Assembly (NCBI GenBank): GCA_014238335.1
Contig: JABABI010000002.1
Location: 58,509-122,508, forward strand
Length of the DNA stretch: 64,000 bases
DNA from: Fuerstiella sp.
GTDB lineage: Bacteria > Planctomycetota > Planctomycetia > Planctomycetales > Planctomycetaceae
Reading direction: 5' to 3'
This document shows positions 56,402 to 64,000 of this stretch, piece after piece (position 1 is the first letter of the stretch; each line of letters opens with the position of its first letter). Under the pieces are notes generated by a model. That model saw only the letters and a list, made by a program, of their open reading frames with translations, ran no database searches and was not told the origin of the DNA. The position numbers and the translations under genes are program-made.

Positions 56402-57985
56402 GTGCAGCTCCCAGGATGCAGTCAATACATCGTGTGTCTTGCGTGCTTCGTCGTTCTGTTTTCGTCGGCTCGCTGCGACGATCGTCCGAATATCCTGCTG
56501 ATCATGGCAGACGATATGGGATATTCCGACATCGGCTGCTACGGCGGTGAAATTGCAACTCCCGCACTGAATGCGCTGGCAGAAAACGGCCTGCGCTTCA
56601 CTCAGTTTTACAATGCTGCTCGATGCTGTCCCACCCGAGCTGCCTTGCTGACCGGGCTGTATCCGCACCAGGCAGGCGTGGGAAAAATGGTCTCGTCGAA
56701 ACCGGCCAAAGATCCGAATCCTACACAGGGGTACCTGAACAAAAACTGCGTCACTATCGCTGAAGTCCTGAAACCAGCCGGCTACCGCTGTTACATGGCA
56801 GGCAAGTGGCACGTCGGCGAATTCCGTCCCGCATGGCCGATTGACCGTGGTTTTGATCGCTATTATGGACTGATCTCGGGCGGCATGAATTACTTCGACA
56901 TCACGAAGTCCAAACGAAAAGGGCTGCAACGAGTGTTCGCTCGGGATGATCGGCGACTGACACCGGGAGGCGATGAGTTCTACACGACAGATGCGTTCAC
57001 CGACGAGGCACTGTCGATGCTGCACGACCATAAGAGCAACAACAGCAAACAACCGTTTTTTCTGTACCTGGCCTTTAACGCACCGCACTGGCCTCTGCAT
57101 GCTCCGGCTGAATTGATTCGGAAGTATGAAGGACGATACGCGGCTGGATGGACGGTTCTGCGACAGCAACGATACCAACGGATGCTGCAGATGGGGTTGA
57201 TAGATCCACAGTGGAAACTCAGCCCTGCCGATGGCAAGAACTGGACTGGTCTGAGTGATACCAAGAAGACAGAGCTCGATCGCCGAATGGCGGTCTATGC
57301 CGCCATGGTCGAACGCATGGACTGGAACATCGGCCGCATTATTGACCGGCTGAAGGAAACGGGACACCTTGACAACACGCTGGTTCTGTTCCTGTCTGAT
57401 AACGGAGCCTGCCACGAAGGCGGGCTGCTGGGTGGTGATATGCGAAAGGATCTGACCGGGCCGACCGGCAGTGTCAACTCCTATCGAACATACGGACAGT
57501 CATGGTCCAACGCGGGCAACACGCCATTTCGCAAACACAAGCACTGGACGCATGAAGGCGGTGTGTCGACGCCACTAATCGCACACTGGCCCCACGGCTT
57601 AAAGACTAATCCGGGAGCCATCACCAAACAGGTTGGACATGTGATCGACCTGCTGCCAACATTCTGCGAAATGAGCGGCGCAACATATCCAACACAGCAC
57701 CGCGGGCAGAAAATCACCGCTCAGGCAGGACAGTCACTTCTCCCGGTCCTCCGCGGAAAACCGAATGAAGTCCAGCGGACTGTGTTTTGGGAACACATGG
57801 GCAATGCCGCCGTCCGCAACAGCAAGTGGAAGCTGGTGCGAACAACGGGAAAGCCGTGGGAACTGTATGATCTGGAAGCTGATCGAAGTGAACTGAATGA
57901 CCTGGCAAATTCAAATCCGGACCGGGTCGAGGCTCTCCGGACCGAATGGAAAATTTGGGCAGAACACGTCGGTGCTGCCGAATAA
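56402..57985 (+). CDS. Secreted sulfatase (arylsulfatase family)
   Basis: 527 residues from the GTG at 56402; the frame is open back to 56261 inside the preceding gene, and GTG at 56369 (adding VLIRQSEKSVK) is an equal alternative. The signal peptide is short and hydrophobic (YIVCLACFVVLFSSARC). PNILLIMADDMGYSDIG holds D37 and D38; the formylglycine motif is C75-C-P-T-R79 followed by AALLTG. Other blocks: MAGKWHVGE, FNAPHWPLHAPAE, FLSDNGACHEGG. It lies 125 bp after the response-regulator gene. Substrate unknown; needs formylglycine maturation by an enzyme encoded elsewhere. Confidence 0.92.
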   Translation: MQLPGCSQYIVCLACFVVLFSSARCDDRPNILLIMADDMGYSDIGCYGGEIATPALNALAENGLRFTQFYNAARCCPTRAALLTGLYPHQAGVGKMVSSKPAKDPNPTQGYLNKNCVTIAEVLKPAGYRCYMAGKWHVGEFRPAWPIDRGFDRYYGLISGGMNYFDITKSKRKGLQRVFARDDRRLTPGGDEFYTTDAFTDEALSMLHDHKSNNSKQPFFLYLAFNAPHWPLHAPAELIRKYEGRYAAGWTVLRQQRYQRMLQMGLIDPQWKLSPADGKNWTGLSDTKKTELDRRMAVYAAMVERMDWNIGRIIDRLKETGHLDNTLVLFLSDNGACHEGGLLGGDMRKDLTGPTGSVNSYRTYGQSWSNAGNTPFRKHKHWTHEGGVSTPLIAHWPHGLKTNPGAITKQVGHVIDLLPTFCEMSGATYPTQHRGQKITAQAGQSLLPVLRGKPNEVQRTVFWEHMGNAAVRNSKWKLVRTTGKPWELYDLEADRSELNDLANSNPDRVEALRTEWKIWAEHVGAAE

Positions 57986-58060
57986 CAGAACGGCATTGAG
58001 ATTGGGCCGGGGGCTACTCCCGATCTGACGCCCTCAATTGCGCCTGACCGCCGCGCTGAA

Positions 58061-58420
58061 TTATTGCTGCGGCCACGGTTCATCATTACGAATGAAGTGT
58101 CCGTCGACAAACGCTGAAAAGAAGTGTTCGACCAGGGCATGGTGAACAGGTTCATTTGAATCATCAGGGCGCAGACTGGACTCTGCGGTATAAGTGACCA
58201 CCGTGCTGTTGTGGACAAGCACGTGATACCACGACTGATCACGGTCCGGCTGCGTCTTGTTGGCCATGTACCATTCCGGATCTGCCCTGCAGTGACCGTC
58301 GTAAGCCACGACCACCCCTCGATAGCCATAGCGCCGATGACACACAAGTTGCCCGGGAATAAACTTCGGCACGTTGTCACCGAAACGCGTGTCGTTGAAG
58401 TGGTTGTTGATCGAGATCAT
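58061..58420 (-). CDS. YccV/HspQ-like hemimethylated-DNA-binding family protein
   Basis: 119 residues from the ATG at 58420 (MISINNHFND); the longer frame to 58531 adds a Cys-rich leader unlike the family. FIPGQLVCHRRYGYRGVVV opens the domain, followed by WYMANKTQPDRDQSWYHVLVHNS and TYTAESSLRPDD, the typical HspQ/YccV block. In enterobacteria HspQ modulates Lon protease and YccV binds hemimethylated DNA; other family members are part of F-box proteins. Cytoplasmic. It is a single gene, convergent with the sulfatase gene. The exact role here is unknown. Confidence 0.8.
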   Translation of the reverse strand: MISINNHFNDTRFGDNVPKFIPGQLVCHRRYGYRGVVVAYDGHCRADPEWYMANKTQPDRDQSWYHVLVHNSTVVTYTAESSLRPDDSNEPVHHALVEHFFSAFVDGHFIRNDEPWPQQ

Positions 58421-58702
58421 GGCAATCCGAAGAAACGCTGACTCACATGAAATACAGGCCCACCAATGTCCGAAACATCCACAGTGCCAGAATCCTGGCC
58501 GATGCTTGTGTAGCATGCAGATGACCGACATAACGTTTTGGCGACGGTTGTCAAATTCGTACCCGAGTCGCCAAATCTATGACACTTTAACAGTATTGCG
58601 CAGATTCTTCGTCGCAATAGCCGGTCCGGCATCTTTACGATGGCAGGCTTGTTCGTTGTGTCACAAAAAAGTTAATGGAACAGTACGGTCGGAGATCTCA
58701 AT

Positions 58703-61700
58703 ATGCAAATTCGTTTTCTGATGTTGAGCTTTTGGCTGTCTGCGACCACAGTCATCGGCGCTGATCGCGTGCAACTGGTCACCGATCCGAACCTTTCGCC
58801 AGACGGAAAAACGCTACTGTTCGCTTATCGCGGAGACATATGGCGGGTCGCCACTGCCGGTGGCGAAGCTCAGCGAGTCACGTCTCACTCCGCTGTTGAT
58901 TCCGAACCGCACTACTCACCAGACGGCACGCGGATAGCATTCATCAGCGATCGAACAGGAAGTCGCCAGGTGCATACGCTGACAGACGGCAATTCTGAGC
59001 CGCTGCAACTGACATGGCATTCTGAAGGATTCTCACTGCAGGACTGGTATCCCGACGGAAAACAATTGCTCGTCCTGGGCGACCGCGACCACTTTTGGCG
59101 CAATTCGAAACGGTTCCTGAAGATCGCGTCCGATGATCGATCTGCTGAACAAATGCTGTTCAACGGATACGGCAGCGATGGACAAGTCAGCCCCGATGGC
59201 TCGCAGTTGTTGTTTGTGCGTGAAGGAGAACGCTGGTGGCGCAAAGGATATCAGGGGGCTCGATCCGCACAGGTCTGGCTCTTCGATCTGAAACAGAACA
59301 AGTTTACTGAGGTCCTGAACCTGCCCACCGGTTGTTTTTCCCCCACGTGGAAACCAGACGGCAGCGGTTTCTATTACTGCGGATCACAGCAGGCAGAAAA
59401 CGGTGCCAGAAATCTCCGGGAACACCGCCTGAAGACTAACGAGTCGCGGCAGATAACTCATTTTGAAGATGACCTGGTTGTCAGTCCGACGATATCAGCC
59501 GACGGACGAACGATCGTATTTTCGCATCTGTTTGACCTGTACCGGCTGCGTATCGGAAGAAAATCTCAACCTGAACGAATTGAGATCACAGTGTCGCAGG
59601 AGGACCAGGACGCCGACCTCCATCGACGAACGCTGAAGACCACGACCGACACAGCGTTCAGCAATGACGGTCTCGAAATTGCTTTCATATCCGGCGGCGA
59701 CCTGTGGGTCATGGAGACCGAATTGCGAGAACCCGTACAGGTCACAACGACGTCGCAGTTCGAATCGAACCCCGTCTTTATCAATGACGACGCCGCGATC
59801 GCCTGCGTCAGCTGGAAAGATGGTGAGCCTGACATCTGGAAAATCGAACCCGCAGACAATTCCAAATACTGGTGGCAAAACGATGAATTCACCTCAACGC
59901 GTATGACTGAAGATGACACACTGGAATCGAAGCTGCGATTGAGTCCGGACGGGAAACACCTTGCATACGTTCGTGGACGAGGCGAGTTGTGGCTGCAGAA
60001 CCTTGATTCCGGGGCCGCAAAAAAACTGGTTGAATCATTCTCTGCGCCTGACTACGACTTCGCACCCGATGGCAAGTGGATCGTCTTCGCGCAGACAGAC
60101 GACAACTTCAATACAGACATCTGGATCACGCCAACCAACAAGTCGTCCGACCCTGTGAACATTTCGCGGCATCCCGACGACGAATTCGGACCACGCTGGT
60201 CAAGCGACGGAAAACTGATCGCATTCACGGGCCGCCGCACAGACGACGAAGTTGATATCTACTATGTCTGGCTGACTGAAGAAGATGACGATACCGGTTC
60301 GCGCGATCGCAAAGTTAAGAAGACTCTGGAGGCATTTGAAAAATCACGTAAGAAAAATCCTGGCCCGAATTCTTCCACCGCCAGAGATCAGCCTGCTGCA
60401 GATGCTTCAGCGGCAGAAGAGGCGCCCCCGTCGAAGAGCAAAGACGCATCGGAATCGGACGAAGAACAGAAGTCAAAACAAACTGACGAAAAGAAAATGC
60501 CAAACGTCACGATCGACTTCACTGACATTCATCGGCGGCTGAAACGAATCTCCATCGCGAACTCAACGGAACGTATTCGCGGCTGGACACCGGACGGCAA
60601 GAAACTTATTTTCTCCGGTACGGTCAAGGGTAACGCAGGCACATACGCCATCGAGTTCCCGGACAAACTGACTCCTACGAAGATCACTGCAGATACGGGA
60701 CGGATCAAAGGCTGGCTGCAGAAACCCGACAGAATGCTGTGGCTGGCCGGTGATGTGCCGGGCGTACAGCCGCTGACAGGCACCGGAACGAAGTACACAT
60801 TTTCTGCTTCACAGCAACTCAGCCGTTCAGCTCGTCATCGCGCTGGATTTGAAACGGCCTGGCGCATCATGCGAGACTGGTGGTACGACAATAACTACGG
60901 GAACCACAACTGGAATCAGGTTCGCCGAAAATACGCCGATGCGGCAGCCTCCGCCGGCAATGCGACGACTCTGGCAAGAGTTGTTCAGCTGATGCTGGGT
61001 GAATTGAATGGATCCCATCTGGGTTTTTATCCTCGATCAGGACTGGAGTCTCGCGTTGAAGGTGGCGACGAGTGGCGACCTGCGACGGCACATCTGGGTG
61101 TACGCTTCGACAACCGGTTCAAAGGACCTGGCCTGAAAATCAAAGACATCGTTCCCGAAGGACCTGCGACAGACGAATCCAGCCTCATGCGACCCGGCGA
61201 AGTTATTCTCAGCATCGACGGGACCGCCGTGGATCCTGCGATTGACCTGACAACGGTGCTGAACGGACGTATCGACCGCAACATACAGCTGAAGGTCCGG
61301 GCCGCAGGCAAGAAAGGTGAAGGACGCGAAGTCGTGCTCAGGCCGACCAGCTACGACCGAGTGCGATCGCTCCTGTATCAGCAGTGGCAGGACCACAATC
61401 GCAAGCTTGCGACGAAGAAGGCAAACAACATTGGGTATCTGCACATTCAGGGAATGAACTGGTCCAGTTTTCTGGACTTCGAACGAGAGTTGTATGATAT
61501 CGGCTACGGCAAAGACGGTTTGATTATCGACGTGCGTGACAATGGCGGCGGATCAACGACCGATCATCTGCTGACGGCTTTGACTCAGCCGCAGCACGCC
61601 GTGACTGTGCCGCGAGGTGGGGGACCGGGATATCCACAAAGTCGCATGGTATATGCAACGTGGCACAAGCCAATCGTCGTGATGTGCAATCAGAACAGCT

Positions 61701-62044
61701 ACAGCAATGCCGAAATATTCAGCCACGCCATCAAGAACCTGAGACGCGGCAAACTGATCGGAACTCCCACAGCAGGCGGCGTGATCAGCACAGGCGCTCG
61801 ATCCGTGATGGATGTCGGAACAATTCGGCTGCCGTTCCGAGGCTGGTTTGTGAAAGCCACGGGACAGGACATGGAACTGAACGGGGCTGTGCCGCACATC
61901 ATTATCTGGCCACAACCGGCGGAGATTCCCAGCGGAAGAGATCGTCAACTGAACAAAGCGGTCCAGGTGCTGCGGCAGGAAATCCAGAAGTGGAAGACTC
62001 AGAAACAATCACCACTTGTCAAAGCGACGGAACGGGCGGAATAA
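58703..62044 (+). CDS. Tricorn-type protease (TolB-like propellers, PDZ, S41 peptidase)
   Basis: 1113 residues, GGAG 8 bases before the ATG, signal peptide about 1-19. Beta-propeller repeats of the PD40/TolB sort fill about 25-500 (NLSPDGKTLLFAYRGDIWRV; HYSPDGTRIAFISD). Residues about 535-600 are a charged Lys/Glu/Ser insert, then a second short propeller part (GWTPDGKKLIFSG). PDZ at about 795-880 (RPGEVILSIDGTAV). S41-like catalytic parts hold S771-H772 (NGSHLG), nucleophile S1001 (SYSNAEIF) and E1058 (DMELNGAVPH), matching the tricorn tetrad. It degrades oligopeptides, here in the periplasm. Convergent with a DUF1501 gene, about 65 bp away. Confidence 0.9.
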   Translation: MQIRFLMLSFWLSATTVIGADRVQLVTDPNLSPDGKTLLFAYRGDIWRVATAGGEAQRVTSHSAVDSEPHYSPDGTRIAFISDRTGSRQVHTLTDGNSEPLQLTWHSEGFSLQDWYPDGKQLLVLGDRDHFWRNSKRFLKIASDDRSAEQMLFNGYGSDGQVSPDGSQLLFVREGERWWRKGYQGARSAQVWLFDLKQNKFTEVLNLPTGCFSPTWKPDGSGFYYCGSQQAENGARNLREHRLKTNESRQITHFEDDLVVSPTISADGRTIVFSHLFDLYRLRIGRKSQPERIEITVSQEDQDADLHRRTLKTTTDTAFSNDGLEIAFISGGDLWVMETELREPVQVTTTSQFESNPVFINDDAAIACVSWKDGEPDIWKIEPADNSKYWWQNDEFTSTRMTEDDTLESKLRLSPDGKHLAYVRGRGELWLQNLDSGAAKKLVESFSAPDYDFAPDGKWIVFAQTDDNFNTDIWITPTNKSSDPVNISRHPDDEFGPRWSSDGKLIAFTGRRTDDEVDIYYVWLTEEDDDTGSRDRKVKKTLEAFEKSRKKNPGPNSSTARDQPAADASAAEEAPPSKSKDASESDEEQKSKQTDEKKMPNVTIDFTDIHRRLKRISIANSTERIRGWTPDGKKLIFSGTVKGNAGTYAIEFPDKLTPTKITADTGRIKGWLQKPDRMLWLAGDVPGVQPLTGTGTKYTFSASQQLSRSARHRAGFETAWRIMRDWWYDNNYGNHNWNQVRRKYADAAASAGNATTLARVVQLMLGELNGSHLGFYPRSGLESRVEGGDEWRPATAHLGVRFDNRFKGPGLKIKDIVPEGPATDESSLMRPGEVILSIDGTAVDPAIDLTTVLNGRIDRNIQLKVRAAGKKGEGREVVLRPTSYDRVRSLLYQQWQDHNRKLATKKANNIGYLHIQGMNWSSFLDFERELYDIGYGKDGLIIDVRDNGGGSTTDHLLTALTQPQHAVTVPRGGGPGYPQSRMVYATWHKPIVVMCNQNSYSNAEIFSHAIKNLRRGKLIGTPTAGGVISTGARSVMDVGTIRLPFRGWFVKATGQDMELNGAVPHIIIWPQPAEIPSGRDRQLNKAVQVLRQEIQKWKTQKQSPLVKATERAE

Positions 62045-62109
62045 AACCGGCTGGCCTGAACGATTCTGACCGCGATCACATTCAGGCGATACCACTCTAA
62101 ACACTCGTT

Positions 62110-63474
62110 TTAGACAAGCTCACGCATCGGTTCCGCGGCTTCTTCCAGCAGGTATTGGGGCCGTCCGCTCAAATCAGTGATGGTCGTGGCATTCGTATCG
62201 ATGCCAAGGTTGTGATACAGCGTCGAATACACCTCAGAAAATGTCACCGGACGTGACACGGCTTCGCCGCCCAAACGGTCCGTCTCACCAATCACCTGAC
62301 CGGTCCGCATGCCACCGCCGGCCATCAGAGCGCAGTTAACGCGCGGCCAGTGATCACGTCCGACCTGCTTGCTGATGATGGGAGTCCGGCCGAATTCTCC
62401 CCACACAACCACAGTACAGTCTTTGTCCAGCCCTCGCTCGTGCAGGTCCTCGACCAGTGCGCTGACACATTTGTCGAACACCGGAAAATCTTCTGCTTCA
62501 CGATTGAAGATGGTGTTGTAGCTGCCGCCGTGCCAGTCCCACTTCGAATAGTTCAGAGTGACCACGCGAGCCCCCGCTTCGATCAGACGCCGCGCCACCA
62601 GCAGGCTTTGCGGAACACGAGGAGCTCCGTTTCCGTCCATGAACTTTGTCGGATCGCCGGTTCCATAACGTTCGACGATCTGTGGGTCTTCCTTCGACAG
62701 GTCCAGAGCGTCCGCCAGCTTTGATGACGTCAGCAGTCCCATCGCCTGTTCGGTGAATGTATCGATCCCGCGCATCGTGAGACTGGCGTCGGCATCGCGT
62801 CGAAATCCGTCAACGCTTTTCAGCAACGCTCGTCGATCGCCAAGACGTTCGACAGTCACGCCATTCAGAATCATGTCGTCTTTTGTCGGCCCCATCGGGC
62901 GGAACGGCGAGTACGACGAACCCAGAAAACCTGAACCCGGTTCGTTGTACGGTCCGTGAGTACACGGGTAACACAGGCTTACGAACGGCGGAGCAGCCGC
63001 ATGAGTTGATCCTGCGACTTTGGCCACGGCGGAACCAAACTGGGGCCAGCCGCCGTTCGGCTTCTGCTTCTTCGGATCGTGTCCGTTAAAGACCTGAACA
63101 GCATCGTGCCCAGCCTGCGAACCCACGATGGACCGAATTGTCACCAGCTTATCGGCAATCTTCGACAGCATTGGAAACGCTTCGCAGATCTCCATACCCG
63201 GTACGTTGGTCTCGATCGGCTTCCATGGTCCGGCAATTTCCTTCGGGGCGTTCGGCTTCAGGTCAAACATGTCCTGATGCGGCGGGCCACCGACCAGGTA
63301 AATCATGATGACCGACTTCTGCGAACGACCGTTGCCGGACACCGCGTCTGCTCGGAGCAACCCGGGCAAAGACAATCCAGCACCGCCCAGAGTCCCAATC
63401 TGCAGAAAGTTTCGGCGGGAAATTCCGTCACAGAACGACTTGCCAGGTTGACGTCGACCGGTGAGAGTCAGCAT
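62110..63474 (-). CDS. DUF1501 (sulfatase-fold) Tat-exported protein
   Basis: 454 residues from the ATG at 63474 (MLTLTGRRQPGKSFC), with AAGGAT 6 bases upstream; the frame runs to 63528 with unlike residues. Tat motif ISRRNFLQIGTLGGAGLS. DUF1501 blocks: YLVGGPPHQDMFDLKP, NVPGMEICEAFPMLS, TIRSIVGSQAGHDA, ALDLSKEDPQIVERYG, and VVWGEFGRTPIISKQVGRDHWPR. Closest in style to the DUF1501 at 24079 (shared FCDGISRR leader and PHQ/PSHLDM block), less to that at 45043. Activity unknown. Convergent with the tricorn-type gene; no DUF1549 gene lies beside it in the window, though a DUF1592-like remnant does. Confidence 0.9.
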   Translation of the reverse strand: MLTLTGRRQPGKSFCDGISRRNFLQIGTLGGAGLSLPGLLRADAVSGNGRSQKSVIMIYLVGGPPHQDMFDLKPNAPKEIAGPWKPIETNVPGMEICEAFPMLSKIADKLVTIRSIVGSQAGHDAVQVFNGHDPKKQKPNGGWPQFGSAVAKVAGSTHAAAPPFVSLCYPCTHGPYNEPGSGFLGSSYSPFRPMGPTKDDMILNGVTVERLGDRRALLKSVDGFRRDADASLTMRGIDTFTEQAMGLLTSSKLADALDLSKEDPQIVERYGTGDPTKFMDGNGAPRVPQSLLVARRLIEAGARVVTLNYSKWDWHGGSYNTIFNREAEDFPVFDKCVSALVEDLHERGLDKDCTVVVWGEFGRTPIISKQVGRDHWPRVNCALMAGGGMRTGQVIGETDRLGGEAVSRPVTFSEVYSTLYHNLGIDTNATTITDLSGRPQYLLEEAAEPMRELV

Positions 63475-63659
63475 TTCCGGATCCTTGAAGGCAGGATGTT
63501 CGTGAGCAGGACAGTGGAAGACACACATGATAACAAACGCACGTTGAGGATCACAGGGCCTTTCTCTGGCCCGGAAACAACTACTCGTTCGGAATGTCTT
63601 GCCAAAACTTTCGGGGATACTGTGACAATCACCATATTCGACACTGTTTTCGGAAACGG

Positions 63660-63835
63660 ACCAATTTTCAGCAGATCAGGGAATGCAGCAGCAAACCATT
63701 GAGCGAATTCAGAGCGATGATCTCGACACCAGACAATAGCCTGCTGACCGCAGCGAAGAAGGGCCAGTGGTCCGATCGGAAGGTATTGAGTCGACAGGTC
63801 GGACGCATGCTGGCAGATCTCAAAAAAAAATGCGG
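63660..63835 (+). pseudogene. Remnant resembling a DUF1592-type planctomycete cytochrome protein
   Basis: A short plus-strand frame reads LSEFRAMISTPDNSLLTAAK then KGQWSDRKVLSRQVGRMLAD. The second half closely resembles the DELL..A..G.LSDP.VL..QVRRMLADPRS block inside DUF1592/DUF1588 proteins as I recall them, and the expected LASRLSYFLWS part before PDN seems deleted. After MLADLKKK (a run of nine A bases) the likeness stops. No complete gene is possible. This is a tentative reading of about 40 residues. Confidence 0.4.
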
Positions 63836-64000
63836 CAGCGGGTGTCCTGCTTTCGCTCGTAAGCCGTTCCCGGTGTGGCGACAGTGCGACGGGGCGACGG
63901 GGCGATGGGGGTAGGACCCGTTTGGTGTCAGATAGATCCCTGGAGTCTAAAACAGGGGTGTTTTTTTTGGCGCTGTGACCGTGTTTGGCCTCCTTTTTTT
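63836..64000. other. Right-edge non-coding tract with G-runs
   Basis: Contains CGACGGGG in tandem at 63888-63902 followed by GATGGGGG, and ends in T-rich sequence. No gene seen. Confidence 0.4.
63938..63968 (+). terminator. Possible rho-independent terminator
   Basis: CCCTG (63938-63942) can pair with CAGGG (63953-63957), followed by GTG and eight T bases (63961-63968). The stem is only 5 bp, so this is a weak candidate on the plus strand. Confidence 0.3.

Noticed and set aside
56348..57415. Minus-strand 355-codon frame opposite the third sulfatase
   Set aside because: The plus strand holds an intact sulfatase with all motifs; this is a long shadow frame.

Overview
The window comes from a planctomycete-type bacterium (Planctomycetota), though no species can be named from sequence alone. 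The evidence is the combination of DUF1549/DUF1553 and DUF1501 proteins, Planctomycete-cytochrome (PSCyt) heme domains, extracellular WD40 giants, three sulfatases, a PmoA-like DUF6807 protein, and a decayed surface protein with an N-terminal LExRLLLSA motif. Genes are sparse and long, GC is moderate, and most products carry signal peptides or Tat-like N termini. No rRNA, tRNA, CRISPR array, insertion sequence or phage gene was seen.

Layout. 1-2330: a minus-strand LamG/PSCyt1/DUF1549 gene that runs off the left edge. 2481-7466: a sugar-acid cluster (iron alcohol dehydrogenase, FAH-family hydrolase, SDR, xylonate-type dehydratase XylD) with a symmetric operator-like region between the SDR gene and xylD. 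7640-16336: a Cys-rich zinc-ribbon-like protein, a secreted squalene-cyclase-fold protein, and a 2099-residue alpha-2-macroglobulin (A2M) with an intact thioester motif. 16393-20658: an operon of a six-heme cytochrome and a secreted beta-propeller. 21100-25488: an ornithine cyclodeaminase/mu-crystallin enzyme, a sulfatase and a DUF1501 protein. 25489-27129: gene-poor, with two small membrane proteins.

27130-44913 is the centrepiece: five tightly spaced plus-strand genes for large secreted proteins. They are a WD40 protein (about 21 blades), a DUF1549/DUF1553 protein with Ig-like domains and a CX4CH heme-like motif, a PPC-domain protein with an Ala/Lys coiled coil, a heme-WD40 fusion whose propellers are split by another Ala/Lys coiled coil, and a WD40 protein of about 35 blades. 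It looks like a dedicated extracytoplasmic assembly of unknown function.

45043-49905 holds a DUF1501 gene followed by two adjacent pseudogenes: a dockerin-like surface protein with compensating frameshifts and an in-frame stop, and a TIGR03032-family gene with several frameshifts. 49933-63474 holds two sulfatases, a PmoA-like protein, an AsmA-like membrane protein, a divergent HPt / response-regulator-HATPase pair, a YccV/HspQ-like protein, a tricorn-type protease and a third DUF1501 protein. A remnant resembling a DUF1592-type cytochrome protein and a G-rich/terminator-like tract lie at the right edge.

Read together, the intact genes point to a particle- or polysaccharide-degrading life style: sulfatases release sulfate from sulfated glycans, the XylD cluster may catabolise sugar acids, and multiheme/PSCyt proteins act in the periplasm. 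Those links are inferences from families, not shown by the sequence.
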